A stretch of 64,000 nucleotides of DNA from Alkalihalophilus pseudofirmus OF4 (GTDB lineage: Bacteria > Bacillota > Bacilli > Bacillales > Bacillaceae_D), in contig NC_013792.1 of assembly GCF_000005825.2 (NCBI RefSeq), positions 62,001-126,000 on the forward strand, written 5' to 3'. Position numbers and translations under genes: made by a program. A model generated the notes under the pieces. The model did no database searches. It saw nothing but the letters and a program-made list of their open reading frames with translations, and was not told the DNA's origin. This document shows, piece by piece, positions 1 to 7,956 of this stretch (position 1 is the stretch's first letter; every line of letters begins with the position of its first letter).

Positions 1-42
1 AATAGTCTTCCAACTCGCTGTCGTATTCAACATGATAAATAG
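1..42 (+). CDS. Possible 3' end of a gene entering from the left
   Basis: Frame 1 is open from the first base for 13 codons and ends in TAG at 40-42. The peptide end is basic (NSLPTRCRIQHDK). A hairpin follows 11 bases later, which is what makes a real gene end plausible. The stretch is too short to assign to a family, and chance is a real alternative. Confidence 0.2.
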   Translation, partial: NSLPTRCRIQHDK

Positions 43-52
43 ATTATAAGTC

Positions 53-82
53 AGTCCCCATCTTTTTTAATAGGTGGGGACT
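53..82 (+). terminator. Hairpin after the left-edge reading frame
   Basis: AGTCCCCA (53-60) pairs perfectly with TGGGGACT (75-82) across a 14-nt loop rich in T. The tail is only modestly T-rich on either strand, so it may be a terminator or part of the end of a mobile element lying outside the window. Confidence 0.35.
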
Positions 83-244
83 ATTTGACGCTTACGAAAA
101 ATCTAAGAACCCTTTCTGTGAGAAGCGTGACATTCTTTATACAGTTGTGTCGGCAATCAAAAACGAAGCATTACATATCGCCGGGCACTTGTATTTCATA
201 TGGAATCATTAAGTTTTCGCCACTCGTTTTAGTGACATGAATAT

Positions 245-2065
245 TTAAATAGGTCTACCAGAACCATGTAATAGTCCACCAGTCACTTGAAAAGTCCCTT
301 CCCCTAACGAAAACGCGGTTATCGTTCTGGTCATAAAAGGTGGCATAAAAAGCTCAACATCAACATTCTTTATATCTTCTGATTGATCAAATTTTATAAT
401 TAAATCATTATATCCCATCTGAAATGGTGTCAGTGATACAGAGACATCAACAGGAGAATAAAGATCTGTGGGATAAATTCCTTGTTCAGCAGCCTTGGGT
501 GACGTGTTGATCATTGATGCTGCAAAGAAAAGAATACTCATTCCAATAATGAGTTCGGTTCTTCCTAAGATAGCGGTAAGAGATGTATGATTATGATCAA
601 TACCGCTTTTCAATAATCTCATTTGATAGAATCCTATAAAAGTTATAACTAGAAATAAAATCACCTTAAAAAGGAGAAACTGCCCCCAACTACTTATCAT
701 TAAACTGTCCATAGTAAAAGAAGGAAGATAACGCAATAGCATTCCTATCCCTGTTAAACTCATAATAAATATACTTATAAGTGCATATTTGGAGAACTTT
801 CGTCCATTTTCTTTTAGCCATTTTAAACCTTCCTCTTTAGGTATCATGACTATTAATGCAAACAATCCACCAAGCCAAATCGCAATAGAAAATAAATGCA
901 AAGCATCTAACGTTATTGAGATAAGCCCACCATACCAATCTGATACAGCATGACCTGATAATGCCCACATCATAATCGTTCCAGCTAACAATAATACCTG
1001 TCCTATCATCGACCTAAGAAAAAATGCAATAAGTACAAGGACAAGTTGAAGGACCATGCCCCAAACAAATTGAAATTGAATAAACTCCACGACTGAAATA
1101 TTAGTAATTTCATCCTTCCGAATTGTAATAAGTAGTAGAAACCCTACAACACTCATGATGAAGAAGATCCGTTTCATCTTGTTCCACCGGTTGGTGTTTT
1201 CACTACCTTTTGAAATCAATAATTGAAAAACCATACTACCAAACAAGATGAAAACACCCAGATAGGACAGCCAACTAGCAAATTCAATCAATCCGACATG
1301 TTGCCATCCCCCCATTGAAACTCTTTTTCCCTCTGGAGGGGTAATAGATGTGACTTCATCCACTGCGAAGTAGAAAATTCCATTTTTACTTTTGTTATCT
1401 TTACGTACGTACCAATTAATTTCATATGTCCCTTTTGATAATTTCTTGTCTAGCTCTATTATATAGTGGGAAGCATCAGCTGGATTTACATAAGTTTCTC
1501 CTATCGGTGCTAAACTTTGATTATCATCATAGATCGCAAAAACCTCTAATTCTATCTCATCAGAGAACCATAGTTCAATTTTGTTTGGAGAAGTTGGTAC
1601 GATCTCCCCATCTGCTGGAGCGGATTGAACGAGGGTTAGATTTCTCCAATAATCTAATTCTGAAATTTGTTCCTTTTTAATTTCAAATTGGAAACGCTCT
1701 TTAATTTCATGTCCATCCATGGCAATTGCGAAAATCTCTAATGTATACCTGCCATCTGATAATAGAGTTTCAACCGGTAATGTTACTAAACGTTTGTCAG
1801 TAGGATCAATCACCGCTTTTCCGATTCGAACGTTTGATCCGATCGAATTGGTTAAGCGAATAGACTCTGAATAGACTTCTACAGGTTCAGCAAACAAAAC
1901 ACTAATACGTTCTGGTGAATGGTCCAATATTTCATTCATTCCCGGACTTATTTCTTTTATTTCTGAATGGGCTTCAACCGCAGTACCGTCTACCAGTGAA
2001 ATGAATATTGTCAGAAAGAGAATAAGACCGGCTAGTAAGTCTTTTTTTGTCCACACTCCATACAC
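245..2065 (-). CDS. CopC-CopD (YcnJ-type) copper import membrane protein, 3' end frameshifted
   Basis: This 606-residue protein has a signal segment (about 10-30) followed by two CopC-like beta domains (about 33-130 and 145-235). The first begins at the predicted mature N-terminus with His33 and contains a DGHEI motif. A multi-helix CopD region (about 255-515) and a YtkA-like tail follow. CopC-CopD fusions such as Bacillus YcnJ bind copper outside the membrane and help bring it into the cell. The tail stops abruptly after GLLHGSGR. Shifted by one frame, the sequence continues as NIHVTKTSGENLMIPYEIQV and stops at TAA 171-173. An indel near 250-257 has therefore probably removed about 25 residues of the YtkA-like domain, or is a sequencing error. 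The core copper domains are intact, so the protein may still work. Confidence 0.85.
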   Translation of the reverse strand: MYGVWTKKDLLAGLILFLTIFISLVDGTAVEAHSEIKEISPGMNEILDHSPERISVLFAEPVEVYSESIRLTNSIGSNVRIGKAVIDPTDKRLVTLPVETLLSDGRYTLEIFAIAMDGHEIKERFQFEIKKEQISELDYWRNLTLVQSAPADGEIVPTSPNKIELWFSDEIELEVFAIYDDNQSLAPIGETYVNPADASHYIIELDKKLSKGTYEINWYVRKDNKSKNGIFYFAVDEVTSITPPEGKRVSMGGWQHVGLIEFASWLSYLGVFILFGSMVFQLLISKGSENTNRWNKMKRIFFIMSVVGFLLLITIRKDEITNISVVEFIQFQFVWGMVLQLVLVLIAFFLRSMIGQVLLLAGTIMMWALSGHAVSDWYGGLISITLDALHLFSIAIWLGGLFALIVMIPKEEGLKWLKENGRKFSKYALISIFIMSLTGIGMLLRYLPSFTMDSLMISSWGQFLLFKVILFLVITFIGFYQMRLLKSGIDHNHTSLTAILGRTELIIGMSILFFAASMINTSPKAAEQGIYPTDLYSPVDVSVSLTPFQMGYNDLIIKFDQSEDIKNVDVELFMPPFMTRTITAFSLGEGTFQVTGGLLHGSGRPI

Positions 2066-2093
2066 ACATCCCTATTTTTTCTCATACAATTGC

Positions 2094-2279
2094 TTACTTT
2101 CTTTTTTTGAACAACAGAAAAATTAGTCCAATCGTTAGAGATGGAATTCCTACCCAAAGACAAATTTTTAGGAGAGAGATGATAAAATTCTCGTCCGTCG
2201 TTAACGTTAAGGACATACTTAAACAAACTAACCCAATAAGCAAAAGCAGACTAACAATGACCCAGTCTATCCATTTCAT
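2094..2279 (-). CDS. Small two-helix membrane protein of a two-component module
   Basis: This 61-residue protein is almost entirely two hydrophobic helices (about 5-25 and 33-56) with a KKRK tail. Its ATG overlaps the stop of the upstream histidine kinase as ATGA, so it is translationally coupled as the third gene of a regulator-kinase-small protein operon. A protein of the same layout (34049-34264) follows the second kinase in this window. Its role is not known to me; an accessory that tunes the kinase in the membrane is an inference from conserved position. Confidence 0.7.
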   Translation of the reverse strand: MKWIDWVIVSLLLLIGLVCLSMSLTLTTDENFIISLLKICLWVGIPSLTIGLIFLLFKKRK

Positions 2280-3688
2280 ATCTTTTCTCCCCTCTCCTTG
2301 TTCCCAATATCATTAGGAAAAGAAAGAGTAAATTGGGTTCCTTCGTTTTCCTTACTCGTTATATCTATTGTACCACCGTGTAACTTTACTAACATTTTAA
2401 CGATGGCTAATCCCAATCCGGTCCCTCCGAATTCTCTTGAGCGAGATTTTTCTACTCGGTAAAACCGATCAAAAATAAATGGAAGTTCGTCGGCTGGAAT
2501 TCCTGATCCGGTATCTTTGATAATGATGTTAATTTGATTATCACCTTGCCTGAACTCACAGGTTACCTCACCGTTAGTCGTATGCCTCATCGCATTATCC
2601 AATAAGTTGGTAAAAACTTGTTCTATTCGTTTTCCATCTCCATAAAACAAGGAAAGGTTTTCATCCACTTTAACCGTAAATAGAAGATCTTTTTCTTTTG
2701 CTTTTAATGAATATTTCATATCGAGGTTATCGGCAAGTTCTGTTAAATCGATCCACTCCTTATTTATGTCAAACTTCCCTTCTTCCATCTTCGACAAATC
2801 AAACAAGTCTGATATAAGATAATTTAATCGAGTTGCTTCATGTTCAAGGATTGATAAATACTGTTCTTTTTCTTCCTCCGTCTGATACAGCTTTTCTTTC
2901 AAGACTTCCGAATAACCCATTAAATATGAAACCGGTGTCTTTAACTCATGAGAAATACTAGCAAAGAATTCACTTCTTGTATCATGGTGCCTCTTTAGTT
3001 CCTGAGTTAGGTTGTTAATGCCAACAGCAAGAGAACCGATTTCATCTTTTGATCGTACAATCACTTTTGTATTTAAATCCCCTTTGGCAATCTTTTTTGT
3101 TGCAGCCTGCATTTCAAGTAAAGGTGACGAGAGCTTTCGTGAAGCAATAAATGTAAACCCAAGAGCTAGAAAGAAACCTCCAACACCAGCAAGAAGAAAC
3201 AACTGTCTTACCGTAGACATCGAATCATACATATCATTAAGTGGAAATAACATGAACAGACTACCTTTGAATTGATCAGCATTTATTGGATGACCATACA
3301 AAAGATAAGGAATGTCAGTGAACGGTTCTACGTATTCATAGAAAACAGGCCTTCCTTCAAAAAGGTTTTGCAAGTCGAACTCTTTAATGTTTATTTCCAG
3401 ATCATCCGTACCTGTAAACGTGATCATATCTCCATCTTCGTCTAGTAAGAAGATTTTTTTTTGTGTAATATTTCCTGCCATTTCGACCATTGGCGTTGAC
3501 ATTAACATTTGATTATTCGCTATCATCTGGGCATAATTTGACGTTAATTGATGAGCTTCCTCTTTTGCCTTATTGTAATAATAATTACAAAAAACCTGAT
3601 CAATGACATAAACAAAAGGTGCGAAAACTAATAAAAAAACGGTAATCATCGTCAGCCCTAATTTTACATCAATTCGATTCCATCTCAT
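2276..3688 (-). CDS. Sensor histidine kinase (two-component system 1)
   Basis: This 470-residue membrane kinase has a TM helix at about 12-32, an extracytoplasmic sensor region (about 35-160), a second TM (about 163-182) and a HAMP linker. The HisKA phosphorylation site is ISHELKTP, with His247. A C-terminal ATPase domain shows the N box NLLDNAMRH, a DTGSGIP box and GGTGLGLAIV. It autophosphorylates and passes phosphate to the response regulator just upstream, whose stop it overlaps by ATGA. The ligand cannot be read from sequence; the surrounding copper and envelope genes make metal or envelope stress plausible. Confidence 0.93.
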   Translation of the reverse strand: MRWNRIDVKLGLTMITVFLLVFAPFVYVIDQVFCNYYYNKAKEEAHQLTSNYAQMIANNQMLMSTPMVEMAGNITQKKIFLLDEDGDMITFTGTDDLEINIKEFDLQNLFEGRPVFYEYVEPFTDIPYLLYGHPINADQFKGSLFMLFPLNDMYDSMSTVRQLFLLAGVGGFFLALGFTFIASRKLSSPLLEMQAATKKIAKGDLNTKVIVRSKDEIGSLAVGINNLTQELKRHHDTRSEFFASISHELKTPVSYLMGYSEVLKEKLYQTEEEKEQYLSILEHEATRLNYLISDLFDLSKMEEGKFDINKEWIDLTELADNLDMKYSLKAKEKDLLFTVKVDENLSLFYGDGKRIEQVFTNLLDNAMRHTTNGEVTCEFRQGDNQINIIIKDTGSGIPADELPFIFDRFYRVEKSRSREFGGTGLGLAIVKMLVKLHGGTIDITSKENEGTQFTLSFPNDIGNKERGEKI

Positions 3689-4380
3689 GTGTCTATTTCC
3701 TTTAACTTATAGCCGACACCCCAAACCGTTTCGATGATAGTAAAGCTCAGCCCTTCTTTCTTTAATTTCAAACGAATACTTTTTATGTGAGAATCAACCG
3801 TTCTTTCATCTCCGAGAAAATCCACTCCCCAAATTTTCAAAAGTAACTGGTCTCGGTTAAACACTTGCTTAGGATTCAAGAGTAATAATTTTAATAACTC
3901 AAATTCTTTAGGGGTTAAATGAACAGGATTGTCTTGAACAAAAACTTTATGATCATCCACATCCATTTTCAGCTCGTGGAAATGGAGTTGTTTTGTTTGC
4001 GTTGTTTGATTTACAACAGCTCTTCTTAAAAGTGCATTCACTCGTGCGATAAGTTCTTCTGGTTTGAAAGGTTTAGTTAAATAATCATCCGCTCCAATAT
4101 CGAGTCCCTTCACCTTGTCCGTTGTCTCAGTTCTAGCTGTTAACATTAATATAGGCAAAGCCAAATTTTCTTTTCTAATTTCTTCACACACTTCCCAACC
4201 ATCCATCTCTGGCATCATTACATCTAAAATAATAAGTTGAAAAGAATGACATTTCATTTCTTTAAGCGCTTCTTTCCCATTCACAGCTTCCACTATGTTA
4301 TATCCTTGCTTGGATAAATGAATTCGAATTAGATTTCTCATATTCCATTCGTCATCAACAATTAGAATTTTAGTGTCCAT
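3685..4380 (-). CDS. OmpR/PhoB-family response regulator (two-component system 1)
   Basis: This 231-residue regulator has an N-terminal receiver with the acidic pair DD (9-10), phospho-acceptor Asp53 in ILDVMMPEMDG and the conserved KPF lysine. A C-terminal winged helix ends in the typical ERTVDSHI and WGVGYK motifs. It is the first gene of a three-gene operon with ATGA overlaps. The targets are not visible. The closest match in the window is the regulator at 35694-36392. Confidence 0.94.
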   Translation of the reverse strand: MDTKILIVDDEWNMRNLIRIHLSKQGYNIVEAVNGKEALKEMKCHSFQLIILDVMMPEMDGWEVCEEIRKENLALPILMLTARTETTDKVKGLDIGADDYLTKPFKPEELIARVNALLRRAVVNQTTQTKQLHFHELKMDVDDHKVFVQDNPVHLTPKEFELLKLLLLNPKQVFNRDQLLLKIWGVDFLGDERTVDSHIKSIRLKLKKEGLSFTIIETVWGVGYKLKEIDT

Positions 4381-4457
4381 GTTCTCCCTCTTTTCTATAT
4401 AAAGAATCTTACTTATAAAATATTTTTTTACACAAATCTACTTGAAAAGAAGAAAAT

Positions 4458-4482
4458 GGAGGCAACTCAATTAAAAGCCTCC
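4458..4482 (-). terminator. Terminator of the small membrane gene operon
   Basis: GGAGGC and GCCTCC pair across a 13-nt loop. On the minus strand the hairpin is followed by ATTTTCTTCTTTTC, fitting termination of the genes at 4553-6638. Confidence 0.55.
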
Positions 4483-4552
4483 TCCACCGATTGATCTTAC
4501 TATAATTTAGACCCATTGTGAGTTTGTTAAGCGGGATAATCTTACAATAAGG

Positions 4553-4714
4553 TTAGTTGCTTTTTTCCCGTTTATCGAAGGGGTCATTCTGTTTATTAAA
4601 CGAAAATTCATAACCCTCTGGTTTTCTTTTGATAGTAGCATAAGAGTGAATCATCATCGCAATTATTAGTAAGAATAAAAGTATGATCGGAATAAAAATT
4701 GATAATTCCTCCAA
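4553..4714 (-). CDS. Small membrane protein (53 aa), TTG start
   Basis: The frame starts at TTG 4714, five bases after a strong GGAGGGGAG ribosome site. It encodes an N-terminal hydrophobic helix (about 5-22) followed by a hydrophilic tail ending FDKREKSN. It lies 15 bases after the preceding gene (4730-4936) on the same strand and before a terminator, so it is probably the last gene of that operon. No family is recognised. The ribosome site and membrane-like composition are the case for it being real. Confidence 0.5.
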   Translation of the reverse strand: MEELSIFIPIILLFLLIIAMMIHSYATIKRKPEGYEFSFNKQNDPFDKREKSN

Positions 4715-4729
4715 ACGTACTCCCCTCCA

Positions 4730-4936
4730 TTATTGTGACCTTTTTAAAGAATCAATTTCCTTCATCAACTTTTGATTTTGTTCCATTAAGTGATTCATAT
4801 TTTTTTGTAAATCTTTTCCGTTTGGTTCACTCTTATTACTGTTATTTCCATCAGACATCCTTTTCATAAAGAAAAATAACATCACTAACATTAAAGGACA
4901 TAATAATAGTGGAAGATAATAAGCTAAATTTTCCAT
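4730..4936 (-). CDS. Small membrane protein with C-terminal coiled coil
   Basis: About 68 residues from the ATG at 4936, which sits downstream of AGGAGG with good spacing; a TTG six bases earlier is too close to that site. One TM helix (about 5-26) is followed by a polar linker and a heptad-like tail containing MNHLMEQNQKLMKEIDSL. The layout matches the two genes at 22352-22591 and 22595-22849. These look like one family of membrane-tethered coiled-coil peptides lying among metal genes. The function is unknown. Confidence 0.65.
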   Translation of the reverse strand: MENLAYYLPLLLCPLMLVMLFFFMKRMSDGNNSNKSEPNGKDLQKNMNHLMEQNQKLMKEIDSLKRSQ

Positions 4937-5060
4937 AGTCAAATACCTCCTAATTTTTAAATCTATTTATATTATAAAAGGTAATTGTGTTGAAATTTTG
5001 AAGAAAAAAATATAAATTTCCTTTTGAATTAGATCATGGTTTAATGCAATACATACTTTC

Positions 5061-5795
5061 TTAAATCCCCCAATAAGTTATTGTATCTAGAATCCCAAGG
5101 ATGATCAGAAAGCCCCCTGCGACTCGCTGGATCCATTTTCCGATGTTTCTTCCTTTTTTCAAAAGTGTCCCGTTTAATCCAAAAGTCCAGATGAGATACA
5201 TTGTAATGAACAAAGGAATCGATGTACCAAACGAAAACACCGTTGGTAAGATGAATCCGTATGAAGTTGAAAGGGTTAGCGGCATTAACAAAAAGAAAAA
5301 GATTGAGAACATGGTTGGACAGAACCCTAATGAAAAACTACTTCCTAATAGAAATGCCCCCCATTTTCCTCTGTTTTTATCACCAGCTTCTCTTTGTTTT
5401 AGACCGATAGACCATTTCCATGTGATGAGTCCAACTAAATAAAGACCGATTATGATAAAAATGGGCCCAAGTATTTTACGTATCCATGGAAGGTAACCAA
5501 TTAGTTCTTGTTGAAATTCAGAACCTAATATCCACACTAGTAATCCTAACCCCGAAAAAACAACGACTTTCCCAAGTTGAAAGAATATGACTTCTGACCA
5601 TGGAATAGCTTTTTGGATAGACCGATTCCCATAAAGTGTAATGGCACCTACATTTCCGGTGAATTGACACGGTGCAGCAGCTGCTAGAATTCCAATAATA
5701 AGCGCTGCTAAAAGCGGAATATGTTCAAAACCATACATTAGTTGAATTAAGGGATCATATAATAATCGACTAATAGAATTAAATACATCATACAT
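5061..5795 (-). CDS. CcdA/DsbD-like thiol-disulfide membrane protein
   Basis: This 244-residue protein has about six TM helices with two single cysteines in helix motifs, AAAPCQFTGN (about 41-50) and LGFCPTMF (about 157-164). In the CcdA/DsbD transmembrane family, paired cysteines of this kind carry electrons from cytoplasmic thioredoxin across the membrane. Many database entries call such proteins sulfite exporter or UreH-like, which is the main alternative. It sits between CtaG and the small membrane genes, so a role in keeping copper-site or cytochrome thiols reduced is a fair inference. Confidence 0.7.
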   Translation of the reverse strand: MYDVFNSISRLLYDPLIQLMYGFEHIPLLAALIIGILAAAAPCQFTGNVGAITLYGNRSIQKAIPWSEVIFFQLGKVVVFSGLGLLVWILGSEFQQELIGYLPWIRKILGPIFIIIGLYLVGLITWKWSIGLKQREAGDKNRGKWGAFLLGSSFSLGFCPTMFSIFFFLLMPLTLSTSYGFILPTVFSFGTSIPLFITMYLIWTFGLNGTLLKKGRNIGKWIQRVAGGFLIILGILDTITYWGI

Positions 5796-5825
5796 ATTAC
5801 AAACCTCGCTTTATAGTAATCAATT

Positions 5826-6638
5826 TTATGAAGCATCCTCATTTGAAATTTCTACATTTTCTTTTTTTCTTTCTTTTTTTGCCCACCGGAAAAAAAGTAT
5901 TCCAATGATTGAAATAAATACCCCTTCTTGAACCAGCTTCATTACAATCCCTCCAAGTTGTTGATCATCTTTTATTGATAAGAACGAGATCAATTGAGGA
6001 GCATTTATATAGGTTGTATAAAGTACGTTATTAGAAAAGATAATTAAAGCGCAAACCGGTGTAATTAATACACTATTTAAGAAAATGTAGCCTAAACTTT
6101 TCAATTCAGATAACTCGTAATTACTTTTGGAATGAAGAATAGATAACCACATTGTAAAAGCTAATATTGTGAGAATTAAATGATAAACAGATTGATATAG
6201 ATGGTTCAAACGTAAATAGTCAAATAGACTTGGATAATGGTATAGGGAAAATAATCCATTAAATAAAAGCGATGCGATGATCGGTTTGCTCAATACTCCT
6301 AGTAATCCCCTGCTTAGTAACCTGGAGATGAAAGGATGCTTAGTTAATTGATTAGGTAGTCCTATAAGAATCAATGGTGGTGCCACAAAATAGACTATTG
6401 CCTGTTCAAGCATATGAGCACTAAACAAATAGTTGTGTCCGATTAAGTGAAGTGGACTTCCTACTGCAACATAAAAAACCCATACTCCTATAACAAACGA
6501 TACGGCTTTTCCTTTACTGGTCCTATTAGCAACTTTTTTAGTGACATAGAAATAAAAAAATGTAATAAGAAAAATAAAGAAAAGCCACCCTATATTCCAT
6601 AGCTCTTGGTAACTGTAACTTTCAAAAATATAATTCAT
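5826..6638 (-). CDS. ctaG: CtaG-like cytochrome c oxidase assembly protein
   Basis: This protein of about 270 residues has seven or so TM helices and matches the caa3-type CtaG family: SPLHLIGHNYLFSAHMLEQ and the APPLILIGLP segment are typical, with His residues set in helices. CtaG helps form the CuA/CuB sites of the caa3 oxidase. The longest frame begins at 6665, but AGGAG just before three consecutive ATGs favours 6638 or 6641. The neighbour at 5061-5795 is 30 bases downstream on the same strand, so the two are probably cotranscribed. Confidence 0.85.
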   Translation of the reverse strand: MNYIFESYSYQELWNIGWLFFIFLITFFYFYVTKKVANRTSKGKAVSFVIGVWVFYVAVGSPLHLIGHNYLFSAHMLEQAIVYFVAPPLILIGLPNQLTKHPFISRLLSRGLLGVLSKPIIASLLFNGLFSLYHYPSLFDYLRLNHLYQSVYHLILTILAFTMWLSILHSKSNYELSELKSLGYIFLNSVLITPVCALIIFSNNVLYTTYINAPQLISFLSIKDDQQLGGIVMKLVQEGVFISIIGILFFRWAKKERKKENVEISNEDAS

Positions 6639-6822
6639 CATCATATCTCCTACTTTTATAATCAAGCGTTCTTACTATAGCGAAAAAATGTGATGGATTT
6701 ATGATGAAAAGTAAAAATAAAAACTACGTAATATCCATGGAACTAAGTTCAGAGTGAGAAAAAGACCAACAAACAGATTCCTTACCAGTGTCAATGGAAT
6801 TTCATAGAAGTAGCAAGAAGAA

Positions 6823-6848
6823 ACTCGAGGATTGAACGATCCTCGAGT
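6823..6848. terminator. Perfect hairpin downstream of the secreted peptide gene
   Basis: ACTCGAGGAT and ATCCTCGAGT pair perfectly over 10 bp around a 6-nt loop. Minus-strand readout gives TTTCTTCTTGC after the hairpin, so it can end transcription of the gene at 6951-7148. The rest of 6639-6950 shows no gene. Confidence 0.6.
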
Positions 6849-6950
6849 CTTAATTCGTTGTTATTTTCATTAAATCAGTATTCGTACAAGGAAATCCACT
6901 TAAAAACTTTTATGATACTAAATGTTTTATTGACTAACCATCCTGGTTCA

Positions 6951-7148
6951 TTAATTCGTACATCCACTTGTCATAGGGCATTCAGTAGCAGTGGCACAGT
7001 CAGAAACCCCGCGTTCCATTTTTTGTGCACACATTGCTACATGTTGTCCCTTCGACATTTGCGCACAATCCGCAACTCCGTTTCCACTAGCAAAAGCAGG
7101 AGTACCAATTGTCATGGTTGCAGCTAATACAAATAAAGCCAACTTCAT
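6951..7148 (-). CDS. Small secreted Cys/Met-rich peptide, probable metal binder
   Basis: About 65 residues. An N-terminal signal peptide with cleavage after AFA is followed by about 45 residues with six Cys and several Met in the pattern DCAQM, MCAQKM, DCATATECPM and GCTN. GAGGAGGGA lies nine bases before the second ATG (7148), the preferred start. No family is recognised. The soft-metal ligands, export signal and copper-gene neighbours suggest an exported Cu(I) or Hg(II) binding peptide. That role is inferred, and a disulfide-rich secreted peptide is the alternative. Confidence 0.6.
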   Translation of the reverse strand: MKLALFVLAATMTIGTPAFASGNGVADCAQMSKGQHVAMCAQKMERGVSDCATATECPMTSGCTN

Positions 7149-7440
7149 TTTCATTCCATTCCCTCCTCATAAGTGTATGTTCATTACAAGAAAAGAATAT
7201 AAAGAAATTGTGATGAAAATATGATGGAATGGAAAAAAATTATTGCTTAAAAAGAATAAAAATGTTGTGATACACGAAAGAGTTGGTTAGTTTTTTTCTT
7301 ATCATACTGAGAATTTAAATAGCTGCCCGTTTGGAACTCGTAAAACCCTAAAAATTAGACTAATGCCTAAAGCATAGGTAATCAACTAGACATACGATGA
7401 ACTTGTGATATAAGTTTTTTAAATTTAAGGAGGAATTAAA

Positions 7441-7803
7441 TTGAATCATACTATGTCTTATCATATGGAAAACCACATGTCACAACACAGAGCACTTGAA
7501 ACGGTTCAACATTGTGAAGCTATTTGTGAATTTACCGAGTATTCTATTTTGCAAATGGACAGCTCAAGTCACAGAAAAGAGCAATTGCGATTACTTAGAG
7601 ACTGCGCTGATATTTGTATGTTAACTGCTAAATATATGGCCCGTTGTAGCGTCTTCGCAAAATCTCTTGCTTCGTTATGTGCCCATATTTGTGAAGTTTG
7701 CGGGAACCACTGTTTACATCACCCAGACGAAGTTTCGCAACGATGTGGTCAAATGTGCTTACATTGTGCTCAAGAGTGTCGCGCCTTTGCTATGGGTGCA
7801 TAA
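7441..7803 (+). CDS. Four-helix-bundle Cys-rich copper storage protein (DUF326/Csp-like)
   Basis: This 120-residue protein starts at TTG behind AAGGAGG. Cys residues are spaced along four predicted helices (HCEAICEF, RDCADICML, CAHICEVCGNHC, RCGQMCLHCAQEC). Proteins of the Csp/DUF326 type hold many Cu(I) ions on thiolates lining a four-helix bundle. The N-terminus is His/Met-rich (MNHTMSYHMENHMSQH) and has no signal peptide, so it is a cytosolic store. A second family member lies at 18412-18759. It stands alone on the plus strand, with a shared hairpin before the convergent reductase-like gene. Confidence 0.85.
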   Translation: MNHTMSYHMENHMSQHRALETVQHCEAICEFTEYSILQMDSSSHRKEQLRLLRDCADICMLTAKYMARCSVFAKSLASLCAHICEVCGNHCLHHPDEVSQRCGQMCLHCAQECRAFAMGA

Positions 7804-7855
7804 TTATAGTAAAGCTAAAGATAAGAAGTGAATACCAATGGCTAGGTAAAAACAA

Positions 7856-7880
7856 GTGCGCTACGTAATAAGTAGCGCAC
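7856..7880. terminator. Hairpin between convergent genes
   Basis: GTGCGCTAC and GTAGCGCAC pair perfectly over 9 bp around a 7-nt loop. The minus strand continues TTGTTTTTACC, a good U-tract for the gene at 7957-8595. The plus-strand tail is poorer. Confidence 0.65.
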
Positions 7881-7956
7881 CCTTAGCTGAACCTATTTCT
7901 TCCTAAATCCTGTCAACAGCTTATTACTTTCAGTAGATTGAATTTTTGATTATCAT

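Noticed and set aside
2032-2226. 64-residue frame between the copper gene and the small membrane gene
   Set aside because: It overlaps two supported genes in another frame and shows no ribosome site.
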